This document shows, piece after piece, positions 34,778-42,576 of a stretch of 64,000 nt of DNA. The DNA lies in the NCBI GenBank assembly GCA_937975705.1, contig CALJTX010000049.1, positions 5,531 through 69,530 of the forward strand, in the 5' to 3' direction. The translations under genes and the position numbers were made by a program. The DNA comes from an uncultured Flavobacteriia bacterium. Lineage in GTDB: Bacteria; Bacteroidota; Bacteroidia; Flavobacteriales_D; Crocinitomicaceae. Under the pieces are notes generated by a model. It made no database searches. It saw only the letters and a program-made list of their open reading frames with translations, and had not been told where the DNA came from. Position 1 is the first letter of the stretch. Every line of letters starts with the position of its first letter.

Positions 34778-35976
34778 CAGTTGGCGTGTTTTTCAAAAAT
34801 TAAATAGGGTACATCTAAAGCAGTTGGAAGATCGGCCCAACGCGTTGTCGGGATTTCAAACTCATTGGGGAAGGCATTGATACCAATGAGTACTGTTTGG
34901 CCCGATGCAAAAAGCTCGAGGCGCAATTGACGCGTTTTTAAAATTTGCTTGCGCAACAATTCACTCGCCGACGCTTGTTGCGCATCGAGTTCACAAAGGA
35001 AGTCCCAGCTCTTCTGAGTGAGTTGCAAAGTGAGTTGCTCGATTGCATATGCATTTTGAAGCGGATCTTGAGGGCTAGAAAGCTGTGCTTCTTCGTTAAT
35101 CAGGTTGGCAATGTTTAGCGCCATGCGTTGTCCAAAAGTACTGGCGCCATTTTCAGATAATGCATCATGGGGCTGGATGCAAACAAATTGCGCACCGCCC
35201 ATGACAGCGCTCAGTCCTTCTGTGGACAACCGCAATAAATTGGTATAGGGGTCTTGAAGACTTTTGTTGCAAAAGCCAGTCTTGGCAATGATGTGTACGC
35301 TAATTTGCACCTTGTGGATCTGAGCGAGTTGCGCAATAAGCTGCTGCAAGGCCCGCAACTTGGCAATTTCTACTAAATATTCTTTGCCAACACCAAGCTC
35401 CACATATAGCTCGAGGTCTTGCGGATGGGCCTCAAGTAGTTGTTGCAACTCAAAAAGACCTGATGCAAGTTCGCTGCTACAATTGGCTCCAATCTGCTGG
35501 ATGTCAAAAGTGCTGATGAAATTTTTGGCACTGCCATAGCGGTACAAAGCGCTGCATTGATCCGCTTTTTCGGCACCGAGCTCTTGCCTAAAGTGCGCAT
35601 ATGCTTGTGCGTCATCAAAACATATTAGGCAACGAATATATGCGATTTCTATGCCTGCAAGTAATTGCGCATAATTGGTTTGCGGCGAAGTATGGTCTAT
35701 AAAAATGGCGTCGGCACCCTGCATCAGGGCAGCGAGTAAGATCTCATTGCTTTGTTTTTCAGTTTGTGCACTTACGGCTACAAGGCGCTTCCAGGCGTTG
35801 GGCGTATGCGCGAGCGTTGGCAATTGTGGCGCTTCAAGTGCAGTAAGAGAAAAGGAAAGTTCTTCAATTGCAGATTCATATTGGAGTAGGGCAGTGTTTT
35901 CCTTGAGTTCTTTGTTCAATTGTGCTTGCCAAGTGCTTAAGGAATTGGCTGAAAACGGGATGGAAACTTTCGACAT
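34777..35976 (-). CDS. mutA: Methylmalonyl-CoA mutase, small subunit
   Basis: This 399-residue partner of the mutase keeps the barrel fold but has no functional B12 motif (DxHxxG is absent), as is normal for the small subunit. VCIQPHDALSENGASTFGQRMALNIANLINEEAQL matches the mutase family when read in parts around residues 270-305. The ATG at 35976 is chosen over an upstream TTG. An exact -7 box at 35992-35999 lies in the region that would otherwise be coding, supporting this start. Confidence 0.9.
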   Translation of the reverse strand: MSKVSIPFSANSLSTWQAQLNKELKENTALLQYESAIEELSFSLTALEAPQLPTLAHTPNAWKRLVAVSAQTEKQSNEILLAALMQGADAIFIDHTSPQTNYAQLLAGIEIAYIRCLICFDDAQAYAHFRQELGAEKADQCSALYRYGSAKNFISTFDIQQIGANCSSELASGLFELQQLLEAHPQDLELYVELGVGKEYLVEIAKLRALQQLIAQLAQIHKVQISVHIIAKTGFCNKSLQDPYTNLLRLSTEGLSAVMGGAQFVCIQPHDALSENGASTFGQRMALNIANLINEEAQLSSPQDPLQNAYAIEQLTLQLTQKSWDFLCELDAQQASASELLRKQILKTRQLRLELFASGQTVLIGINAFPNEFEIPTTRWADLPTALDVPYLIFEKHAN

Positions 35977-35991
35977 AAAAATAAGTGTCCT

Positions 35992-35999
35992 CAAATATA
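35992..35999 (-). promoter_or_regulatory. -7 box for mutAB
   Basis: TATATTTG on the minus strand matches TAnnTTTG exactly, its G 16 bases upstream of the mutA ATG at 35976. No clear -33 TTTG is seen. Confidence 0.4.
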
Positions 36000-36054
36000 C
36001 TGAATCTCTTGTTTAACTGCTGAATTTACTGAATAGGAAGTCTGCTTGTGAGGC

Positions 36055-36062
36055 TAATTTTG
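36055..36062 (+). promoter_or_regulatory. -7 box before the PorP/SprF-like gene
   Basis: TAATTTTG is an exact match to TAnnTTTG, with its G 5 bases before the ATG at 36067. It fits the leaderless pattern seen across the window. Confidence 0.4.
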
Positions 36063-36066
36063 AGGC

Positions 36067-36843
36067 ATGACAAAAAGATTATTTCTGCTTATTTTCTTGT
36101 GCTGCTTGCATATCGGCGGGCTCACTCAGGTCCTGGCCATTTCTCAAAATATTTTTTGGTCCGGCGGCCTGCTGAATGCCGTAGATGAAAATCAGCAACA
36201 GTTTAATCCAGCCGCGAGTCATCCGAAAGTTCAGAAGGGCTTTCAATTGTATACTTCAGCACCTTTGCAAATCTCAAATTTATTTGGCCTTCATATAAGT
36301 GCGCACTACACGCACAATAACGTAGGTATTTACCATGAGTTCAATGGTATTTTTCACAGCGCGCAGCACCAATTACAAACCGCACATGTGCTTGCATTTA
36401 CACCTGCTCCAAAATTAAAAATTGGAATAGGTTTGTCATTGCAGCGAGCCCTGCAACCACACTATTATGGCAATACACTGACAGCAAGTGCGCGTTTGGG
36501 TTGTCAGTATCAGTTGAAGGCAGACCAATTTGTAGCGCTTGTGCTCACCGACATTGGCCGAGCTGCACAGCAACAAATACAGTTAGAACATGTGCTTGTC
36601 TTGGATGAGCGTTTGTCTTTTGCGCAAGGGTGCTCCTGGAATCCGCAGTTCAAGCCCAATTTATATATCTCCCTGGTACAAAATCTTTCTGGTGCAAAAG
36701 TGCAGTTCACCTGTGGCTTATTCCCGCAGTCATACGCCTTCTCCATAGTTGTATCCAAGCAAAAGAAATACACCTGGCAGTTAGGGCAGAGCTGGCAAAA
36801 ATCTCATGGCCTGTGTTTTCAAATCGGACTCAATCTTCATTAA
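36067..36843 (+). CDS. Outer membrane beta-barrel protein, weakly PorP/SprF-like
   Basis: A 258-residue protein with a signal peptide (about residues 1-24) and an FNPAAS motif near 47 reminiscent of the NPA motif near the N-terminus of PorP/SprF proteins. The rest is strand-like repeats with aromatic residues (GFQLYTSAPLQI, HVLAFTPAPKLKIGIGLS, YISLVQNLSG). It likely sits in the outer membrane, perhaps with surface-protein assembly, but the assignment is weak. Its stop overlaps the start of the next gene (TAATG), so the two are translationally coupled. Confidence 0.5.
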   Translation: MTKRLFLLIFLCCLHIGGLTQVLAISQNIFWSGGLLNAVDENQQQFNPAASHPKVQKGFQLYTSAPLQISNLFGLHISAHYTHNNVGIYHEFNGIFHSAQHQLQTAHVLAFTPAPKLKIGIGLSLQRALQPHYYGNTLTASARLGCQYQLKADQFVALVLTDIGRAAQQQIQLEHVLVLDERLSFAQGCSWNPQFKPNLYISLVQNLSGAKVQFTCGLFPQSYAFSIVVSKQKKYTWQLGQSWQKSHGLCFQIGLNLH

Positions 36844-38738
36844 TGCGCTATTTATATTTATTTGCTTTCGTTTTTTCTTTTGTTGCTGGGCGCGCTCAAT
36901 TCCTAGATTTATCGCCTGTTTTGGAGCCAGAGACAATCCCTGTGAACGCCCAAGCACTCGATCAACTCCTCGCCAATCAGCTCATCACCCCCGAAGATGC
37001 ACAGCAGCTTGCACTTTTTTTTGAGCAGGGTGGATCCGTTCAAAATTTGTTTCAATTACAGGGTTTGCTCACAAGTGAACTTTCAACTATTGAGCGCAGT
37101 TGCGCCAAATTAGTTGCCCCGCAAGGCAAGCCAAAGTCTCCAGGGTTTGCTTTGTCCACAATTCAATTGCGCTACGAACTTCACTATACCTTGCCTCAGG
37201 TCCTCCACGACCAAAAAGGATTTGCAATCCTGCAAGACACCGCTTTTTTAGGTCCAGCCTTTGCCTGTCAACAACGCCTCTCGCTGCTGCAAAACCATTG
37301 GCGTTTCGGTGGGCAAATGGCCAAAGATGCAGGAGAACCCGTTTTTCAAAAAAGCCCAGCGCGGGGCAGCGACTTTATGTCTGCTTATTGTGCCTGGGAA
37401 AACCCAAATAAAAATGCGGTGTTCCAAAAGCTGCTTTTTGGTGCGTATCAAGTGCAGTGGGGGCAAGGTTTGCAACTCTGGAGTTCGAGAGGCATGGGAA
37501 AGAGCATTGATCTACTACAATTAGCCAAAAAACCACTCGGCATCAAGCCTTATCAAGGTCGTGATGAGCAACGTTTTTTGCAAGGTGTCGCTGGTTCGCT
37601 CAGCTATGCAAATTATGAACTGATTTATCTCGCTTCATTCAAACGCAGCGACCTCCAACCACAATTGGATACCCTGCAAGCAGAATTTAATTTTTCCTAT
37701 TCGTCGGGCCTGCACCGAACACCTTCTGAAATTGCCAAAAGGAAGCAGGGGCAAGAACAACTGTACGGAATAGGTATCCGCCGAAAAACAAACCTATGGC
37801 AATTTGGAGCTCTGGCTTTGTATCAACAATTGAAAGCGCGGTCAGTTTCAGATACAATAGTCGCGCAAAAGCTGCACAAAGTACTGTCATATTGGAGTTT
37901 AGGTGCGTACGCCCAAGGCACCTGGCAACAATTTTATATTTATGCTGAGCTTGTTGCTGTTTTGACGCAAGCCAATTATTTGTTTAGGTCTAGCGCATTA
38001 AATACTGCTTTTATTTATCACATCGCGCAGCGCTTAGAAATGGGCTTGCATGTGCGCAACTATGGTCCTTTTTATCAAGCATTCTATGCCAATCCAATTG
38101 GCAACAACACCAATGGCGCCAATGAAAGCGCCTGTATTTTCCAATTGAAATGGCAAGCGCACAAATTCTTGACCGTTAATATATCTGCCGAATATCTTCA
38201 AATTCCCCAAATGCTCACAGCGCAGCAATTTCCTAGGCAAAGCAACGAGACCCGCTTGCTGTTTCGCTATCAAGCGTCTAAAAAAAGAATTTTCAATGGA
38301 CAGCTTGCTTTGAGAAATGGGGAGCAATTCCATACACAATTGAAGGCTTCGCTTTCTGCCCAACTTCAGGTTAATGAAAGTGAAAAAGTTTGTGGCGCGT
38401 TGCAATACAGCACGTTTATTCCAACACTCATTTCGAGCAAACATATGGAGTTTTCCTGGCTGCATGCACCTTTATCTTCAGTATTTCGCTTCGAGCTAAT
38501 TTATGGCTTGTTTCAAGTTCCAGAAAACGCACCATTGCTCTACAGTTATCCGTATTTACTTGGCTTTGGTTCTCAAACGATGCTGCTAAGCGGGGTTGGA
38601 TCATATATAAATGCTGCTTTAAAACTTTCTATGCAGTCCGATTGGCAATTGGGCTTGATGTTCGGATTAAAGCAAGTTTTAGCACCAACTCAATACCAAA
38701 AAATGCAAGTCGGATTGCGGCTACAGAAACAATTTTAA
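36843..38738 (+). CDS. Exported helix-hairpin-helix protein with large beta-rich domain
   Basis: This 631-residue protein has a signal peptide (cleavage near GRAQ, residue ~18). A helix-hairpin-helix region at about 30-90 (VNAQALDQLLANQLITPEDAQ and GSVQNLFQLQGLL) resembles ComEA/PulG-type HhH. A long beta-rich tail of ~500 residues resembles an outer membrane barrel. The family is widespread but poorly characterised in Bacteroidota. HhH units usually bind DNA or proteins, so DNA uptake is one idea, secretion another. The longer open frame upstream is only overlap with the previous gene; the signal peptide fixes the ATG at 36843. Confidence 0.65.
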   Translation: MRYLYLFAFVFSFVAGRAQFLDLSPVLEPETIPVNAQALDQLLANQLITPEDAQQLALFFEQGGSVQNLFQLQGLLTSELSTIERSCAKLVAPQGKPKSPGFALSTIQLRYELHYTLPQVLHDQKGFAILQDTAFLGPAFACQQRLSLLQNHWRFGGQMAKDAGEPVFQKSPARGSDFMSAYCAWENPNKNAVFQKLLFGAYQVQWGQGLQLWSSRGMGKSIDLLQLAKKPLGIKPYQGRDEQRFLQGVAGSLSYANYELIYLASFKRSDLQPQLDTLQAEFNFSYSSGLHRTPSEIAKRKQGQEQLYGIGIRRKTNLWQFGALALYQQLKARSVSDTIVAQKLHKVLSYWSLGAYAQGTWQQFYIYAELVAVLTQANYLFRSSALNTAFIYHIAQRLEMGLHVRNYGPFYQAFYANPIGNNTNGANESACIFQLKWQAHKFLTVNISAEYLQIPQMLTAQQFPRQSNETRLLFRYQASKKRIFNGQLALRNGEQFHTQLKASLSAQLQVNESEKVCGALQYSTFIPTLISSKHMEFSWLHAPLSSVFRFELIYGLFQVPENAPLLYSYPYLLGFGSQTMLLSGVGSYINAALKLSMQSDWQLGLMFGLKQVLAPTQYQKMQVGLRLQKQF

Positions 38739-38792
38739 TTTTTTTTTTTCAAAAAACATGTACCAAATCAAAAATAGTTGCGTTATGCAAAA

Positions 38793-38812
38793 AAGAGGAC
38801 TGCAAGCCTCTT
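38793..38812. repeat. Small inverted repeat upstream of the second ECF sigma gene
   Basis: AAGAGG and CCTCTT arms flank an 8-base loop. There is no T run, so it is a poor terminator. It sits 28 bases before the sigma gene ATG and could be a leader hairpin. Weak evidence. Confidence 0.25.
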
Positions 38813-38839
38813 CTGCTCATCTCCTTAAAACCAAAGACT

Positions 38840-39412
38840 ATGCCTCTCCAATTCTCCCTTCCGCAGCAGTCTTTTCTTCTCGAAGAAGAAAGAACTCAAA
38901 TTGAGCGTGCTCAGCAAGATCCGCGCTTTTTTGCGCCACTTTACGAGCGCTATCACGATGCTATCTTTCGTTACGTTTATCGCCGTGTAGACGAAGAAGA
39001 ACAAGCGTATGATATCACCTCAAGTGTTTTTGTAAAGGCCTTACAAGCATTGCACAAATACGAATACCGTGGTTTGCCATTTTCTGCATGGTTGTTTCGC
39101 ATTGCTAAAAGCGAACTCTACCAGAGTTTCCGCGACCAAAAAGCACAGCGTACTGTGAGTATCGACAAAGTTGTACTCAAGCAAGTCATTGAAGACTGGA
39201 CAGAAGATTACACCGAACAAGACAAAGCGCGTTTGCTTCTTGCCCTCAAAGGGCTTAAAGAGCAGCAACTTCAATTGATTGAGATGCGTTTTTTCGAAAA
39301 ACGTTCTTTCAAAGAAATTGGAGAAATCTGCGGTTTGTCTGAAAACAACGCCAAAGTGAAAACTTTCCGCGCTGTTCTTAAACTCAAAGAATTTTTTCAT
39401 CAAAAAGAATAG
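38840..39412 (+). CDS. ECF-type RNA polymerase sigma factor (second)
   Basis: A 190-residue sigma-70 family protein. Region 2 spans about residues 25-95 (HDAIFRYVYRRVDEEEQAYDITSSVFVKAL in parts). Region 4 spans about 130-185 with the helix-turn-helix RSFKEIGEICGLSENNAKVKTFRA. The frame remains open far upstream over the previous gene, but the ATG at 38840 gives a normal ECF length. It is followed after 2 bases by a 55-residue membrane protein, a likely partner. Confidence 0.85.
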   Translation: MPLQFSLPQQSFLLEEERTQIERAQQDPRFFAPLYERYHDAIFRYVYRRVDEEEQAYDITSSVFVKALQALHKYEYRGLPFSAWLFRIAKSELYQSFRDQKAQRTVSIDKVVLKQVIEDWTEDYTEQDKARLLLALKGLKEQQLQLIEMRFFEKRSFKEIGEICGLSENNAKVKTFRAVLKLKEFFHQKE

Positions 39413-39414
39413 TT

Positions 39415-39582
39415 ATGCTTCAAATTTTATTCGACCGAAAAGAACCCAGTAGCTATGAGGTCCGCGAACATCAAAATTTTCAAGAAATTTTAGCGGCCTT
39501 CAACTACCAACAAAAAGTGAATAATCCCTGGCGCTACTGGTACTATCCAGTGCTTACGGTTTGCCTACTGCTGTTGGTTTAA
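39415..39582 (+). CDS. 55-residue predicted membrane protein, possible partner of the ECF sigma factor
   Basis: This short gene encodes 55 residues: a charged N-terminal half (MLQILFDRKEPSSYEVREHQ), a linker with NNPWRYWYY, and a hydrophobic C-terminal stretch (PVLTVCLLLLV) that could anchor it in the membrane. The ATG lies 2 bases after the sigma gene stop, which is typical of a coupled anti-sigma or accessory protein. It is much smaller than known anti-sigma factors, so the role is inference. Confidence 0.5.
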   Translation: MLQILFDRKEPSSYEVREHQNFQEILAAFNYQQKVNNPWRYWYYPVLTVCLLLLV

Positions 39583-39592
39583 GCGCTCAAAC
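39577..39592. promoter_or_regulatory. Imperfect palindrome upstream of pyrD
   Basis: GTTTAAGCGCTCAAAC is a near-perfect 16-base palindrome (one mismatched pair) located just upstream of the pyrD -7 box, overlapping where the -33 contact would be. It also overlaps the stop codon of the 55-residue gene. Possible operator. Confidence 0.25.
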
Positions 39593-39601
39593 ATGAAATA
39601 G

Positions 39602-39625
39602 TTTGTACATTTGTGTATGTACAAA
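39602..39625 (+). promoter_or_regulatory. pyrD promoter box inside a 9-bp inverted repeat covering the start codon
   Basis: TTTGTACAT (39602-39610) and ATGTACAAA (39617-39625) are perfect inverted arms around a 6-base spacer. The left arm and spacer hold an exact -7 box TACATTTG (39606-39613), and the right arm begins with the pyrD ATG. It may be an operator for a dimeric repressor. As RNA only the right arm would be transcribed from this box, so a DNA operator is likelier than an mRNA hairpin. Confidence 0.45.
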
Positions 39626-40660
39626 TTATTTCGTTTCGTTCTCTTTCAATTTGATGCAGAGAAAGTCCATTATTTTGTGGTTGGTCTGCTGAACAAAATT
39701 CACCGTTTTGCACCAGCACGCGCCATTTTTCGCAAGCTATATGTTGTGGAGAGCCCTCAGCTAGCCACTTCATTTTTAGGTCTAGATTTTCCTAATCCTG
39801 TAGGCCTTGCTGCCGGATTCGATAAAAACGCACAAAATATCGATGCACTTGCCGATTGCGGTTTTGGTTTCATTGAAATTGGTACAGTCACTCCAAAAGC
39901 GCAGCCGGGCAATGATAAACCGCGTCTTTTTAGACTCAAAGCCGATCAAGCCATTCTCAACAGAATGGGATTCAACAACGACGGCGTGGAAGCTGCCATA
40001 GCGCAGCTCAAAGCACGTCGAAACCACAAAATTATCATTGGCGGCAACATCGGTAAAAACAAATGGACGCCAAATGAATCCGCCGCAGCCGATTACCTAT
40101 TATCTTTTGAAGCCTTATTTCCATATGTAGATTATTTTGTGGTCAATGTGTCATCACCCAACACGCCAAACTTGCGTGCTTTACAAGAAAAAGAGCCACT
40201 TCAAGACCTCTTGCTTCGCCTACAAGCGTTGAACCAAACCAATACACAGCCCAAACCCATTTTGTTGAAAATTGCACCAGATCTTACTGAAACACAAATC
40301 GATGAAATCATCGACATTGTATTTTACACCAAGATTGCTGGGCTTATTGTTGCCAATACAACCATTTCTCGCGACCAGCTCAAAACCCCTGCGCATGTAG
40401 TAGAAAAAATGGGCGCAGGTGGCATTTCTGGCAAGCCAGTCACCGCTCGTGCTACCGAACTCATTCATTATATCCATCAGAAAGCAGAAGGAAAAATTCC
40501 GATGATTGCAGTTGGTGGTATCCACAGCGCAAAAGATGCTTTGGATAAGTTAGACGCGGGTGCAAGCTTGGTTCAATTGTATACGGGTTTTATTTACGAA
40601 GGTCCGGCGCTTGTTAAAGCCATCAATACAGCACTCTTACAACGCGCTTCGAAAAAATGA
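39617..40660 (+). CDS. pyrD: Dihydroorotate dehydrogenase (quinone), class 2
   Basis: This 347-residue FMN enzyme oxidises dihydroorotate to orotate in pyrimidine synthesis and passes electrons to quinone at the membrane. The N-terminal amphipathic extension (residues 1-40) marks class 2. NPVGLAAGFDKN, GFIEIGTVTPKAQPGN, RLFRLKADQAILNRMGFNN, NVSSPNTPNLRALQ (the catalytic Ser) and ANTTISR follow in order. The ATG at 39617 is used rather than the TTG 6 bases upstream. Its stop overlaps the next gene's ATG (ATGA). Confidence 0.95.
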   Translation: MYKLFRFVLFQFDAEKVHYFVVGLLNKIHRFAPARAIFRKLYVVESPQLATSFLGLDFPNPVGLAAGFDKNAQNIDALADCGFGFIEIGTVTPKAQPGNDKPRLFRLKADQAILNRMGFNNDGVEAAIAQLKARRNHKIIIGGNIGKNKWTPNESAAADYLLSFEALFPYVDYFVVNVSSPNTPNLRALQEKEPLQDLLLRLQALNQTNTQPKPILLKIAPDLTETQIDEIIDIVFYTKIAGLIVANTTISRDQLKTPAHVVEKMGAGGISGKPVTARATELIHYIHQKAEGKIPMIAVGGIHSAKDALDKLDAGASLVQLYTGFIYEGPALVKAINTALLQRASKK

Positions 40661-41520
40661 AAAAACCTGGGCTTTTACAAATAACAGAATGTCCGCGCGA
40701 TGCCATGCAAGGCATCAAAGACTGGATACACACCGAACAAAAAGTGCGCTACCTCAATGCCTTGCTTCAATGTGGCTTTGATGTGCTCGATTTTGGCAGT
40801 TTTGTGTCGCCCAAAGCCATTCCTCAAATGCAAGATAGCGCGGCGGTTTTAGACGAGCTCATTGCGTCTCCAACCAAATTACTAGCCATAATTGCCAATG
40901 CCCGTGGGGCCTCTAGCGCCGCTCAGCATGAGCGTATTTCTATTCTTGGATATCCATTTTCCATTTCAGAAACCTTTCAACTAAGAAACACCAATTCAAC
41001 CCTAGATCAAGCCTTGTTTCAATTAGCCGAAATCGATGCCATTTGTCGTCAACAAAAGAAAGATCTACGCGTCTATCTTTCCATGGGTTTCGGAAATCCT
41101 TACGGCGATGCATGGTCTTCAGAAATTGTAACACAGTGGGTAGCGAAACTCCAAGATCGCTTTCAAATCGCTGAGTTTGCACTTTCAGACACCATTGGTT
41201 GCGCTACCCCACAAACCACGCAAGCGCTCTTTTCTGACTTGACTACCCAATTTCCAAAAACGCGTTTTGCTGCACATCTTCATGTGGTGAGAGGTCAAGA
41301 ACAAGACCTCATACAAGCCGCATTAGCAGGTGGTTGTCAACATTTTGATACCGCTGTTGGTGGCTTTGGCGGTTGTCCTATGGCTAAAGATGAGCTAACA
41401 GGTAATTTAGCCACTGAAGCGCTGCTCAATTTTGCGCAAGACGCAGAAATAAATCACGCCATCGACAGTACTTCATTTGAGGCTGCTCGTCAAATTTCAA
41501 CTTCAATTTTTAACAAATGA
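40657..41520 (+). CDS. Hydroxymethylglutaryl-CoA lyase
   Basis: This 287-residue TIM-barrel enzyme splits HMG-CoA to acetyl-CoA and acetoacetate in leucine breakdown. The active-site ECPRDAMQG (Arg-Asp) lies at the N-terminus. The HLH metal motif is in AAHLHVVRGQ near 210, and GGFGGCPMAKDELTGNLATE with the catalytic Cys lies near 240. The order agrees with Bacteroidota members of the family. It is coupled to pyrD by ATGA and to the next gene likewise. Confidence 0.9.
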   Translation: MKKPGLLQITECPRDAMQGIKDWIHTEQKVRYLNALLQCGFDVLDFGSFVSPKAIPQMQDSAAVLDELIASPTKLLAIIANARGASSAAQHERISILGYPFSISETFQLRNTNSTLDQALFQLAEIDAICRQQKKDLRVYLSMGFGNPYGDAWSSEIVTQWVAKLQDRFQIAEFALSDTIGCATPQTTQALFSDLTTQFPKTRFAAHLHVVRGQEQDLIQAALAGGCQHFDTAVGGFGGCPMAKDELTGNLATEALLNFAQDAEINHAIDSTSFEAARQISTSIFNK

Positions 41521-42170
41521 GAAACAAAAAACTACTCTGGGTAATCGGAATTCTTTTTGCGCTATTGGTTGTCCTTTATTTTTATCTTACTACTGATTTC
41601 GAACAGGTTGAGCCATTGAAAAATAAGAAGGTAGAGAAAGCAGAAGGCGTTCAGATCAGTACCGACTTCAATACAAATACATTTTCGAGTAAGGCAGAAC
41701 CAAAAGTTTTGAAAGCATTGAAATTGTGCGACAGCACTATTCAATGGAGCGAAGATTTGAATCGGCCTTCTTGTACGCCCAATTATTTTCGGGTTTTCCC
41801 CCTTAAAAAAGGACTGGATATTGCACAAGGATGTATGGTGCTCTTGAAAGCAGGTGTCAATGGTTTTCCGGTGCGCCGTTTTGTAGTATATGAAAAGGAA
41901 GGTACTGAAATGGTACAGGCCAACGGATTCATTGGTTATCCGATTGAATTTAGGCCGCAAGCCAAAACCTATGACGACGTCGTGATCCGTTTTTTTGAGC
42001 GCTATGAAGGTCAGAAGTATTTTTACAATTGTCTGTTTACCTGGAAGCAAAACCGCTATCAATATGTGCGTTGCGAACAAATCAATGATGCCAATATCAA
42101 GCCCGAAAAACAAACGCAGGTTTCAGCCGAAATTTTACAAATTCTCAATGAAAAACAGCTGGTATTTTAG
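41517..42170 (+). CDS. Membrane-anchored protein of unknown function
   Basis: A 217-residue protein with an N-terminal TM helix or uncleaved signal (residues 6-25). The rest is a soluble, probably periplasmic, domain with three Cys (about residues 67, 80, 99) and a strand-rich pattern (KGLDIAQGCMVLLKAGVNGFPVRRFVVYEK). I recognise no family. It overlaps HMG-CoA lyase at ATGA and the following lipoprotein gene by 23 bases. Confidence 0.55.
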   Translation: MRNKKLLWVIGILFALLVVLYFYLTTDFEQVEPLKNKKVEKAEGVQISTDFNTNTFSSKAEPKVLKALKLCDSTIQWSEDLNRPSCTPNYFRVFPLKKGLDIAQGCMVLLKAGVNGFPVRRFVVYEKEGTEMVQANGFIGYPIEFRPQAKTYDDVVIRFFERYEGQKYFYNCLFTWKQNRYQYVRCEQINDANIKPEKQTQVSAEILQILNEKQLVF

Positions 42171-42576
42171 TCTGCTCTTGCTCTTTTTGACTGCGTGTAT
42201 CAACGGAGAGCAAACCTACCGTGCCGATTACACTCATTTTTTGAGCGGTGGCAATAGCAAGGTATGGATGCTAAAAGGAACGCAGCAAAACGAGTTGGCG
42301 CAATTACAGCGCAACGCCTGGGGCGAAATCTTATTTGTTTTTTATGTTACCGGTGAGGTGTTGGTGGGTTCGTTCGGTGACTTAGATAAAGGCGCCTATG
42401 ACAAAGGACACTTTACTTATTTAGAAAAAAGCGAGCAACTTTCCATCCAAATTGGAAAAGAAAAATGGACCTTTCAAGTGCAGGCTATCAAAGACGACGA
42501 AATTGTGCTCAAGACCAAAAAGGGGAATTCTTTAGCCGCTTATTTGCATTTGGTTCCACTGACCTTACCTCATTAA
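42148..42576 (+). CDS. Small lipoprotein of unknown function
   Basis: A 142-residue protein with a lipobox (LLFLTAC, lipid Cys at ~16) after a short basic start. The body appears as one beta-rich domain (KVWMLKGTQQNELAQLQ to YLHLVPLTLPH). The Trp-Met-Leu-Lys-Gly opening and Gly-rich strands resemble lipocalin-like or DUF4923-like small envelope proteins, but this is only an impression. It meets the minus-strand TIGR02757 gene tail-to-tail with a 4-base overlap. Confidence 0.5.
   Translation: MKNSWYFSLLLLFLTACINGEQTYRADYTHFLSGGNSKVWMLKGTQQNELAQLQRNAWGEILFVFYVTGEVLVGSFGDLDKGAYDKGHFTYLEKSEQLSIQIGKEKWTFQVQAIKDDEIVLKTKKGNSLAAYLHLVPLTLPH

Noticed and set aside
36630..38738. Helix-hairpin-helix gene extended to 36630
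   Set aside because: The added 71 residues would overlap the preceding gene throughout and would hide a good signal peptide that begins at 36843.
38390..39412. Sigma factor frame extended to 38390
   Set aside because: The upstream part overlaps the barrel protein gene and has no sigma similarity; the ATG at 38840 gives a normal ECF length.
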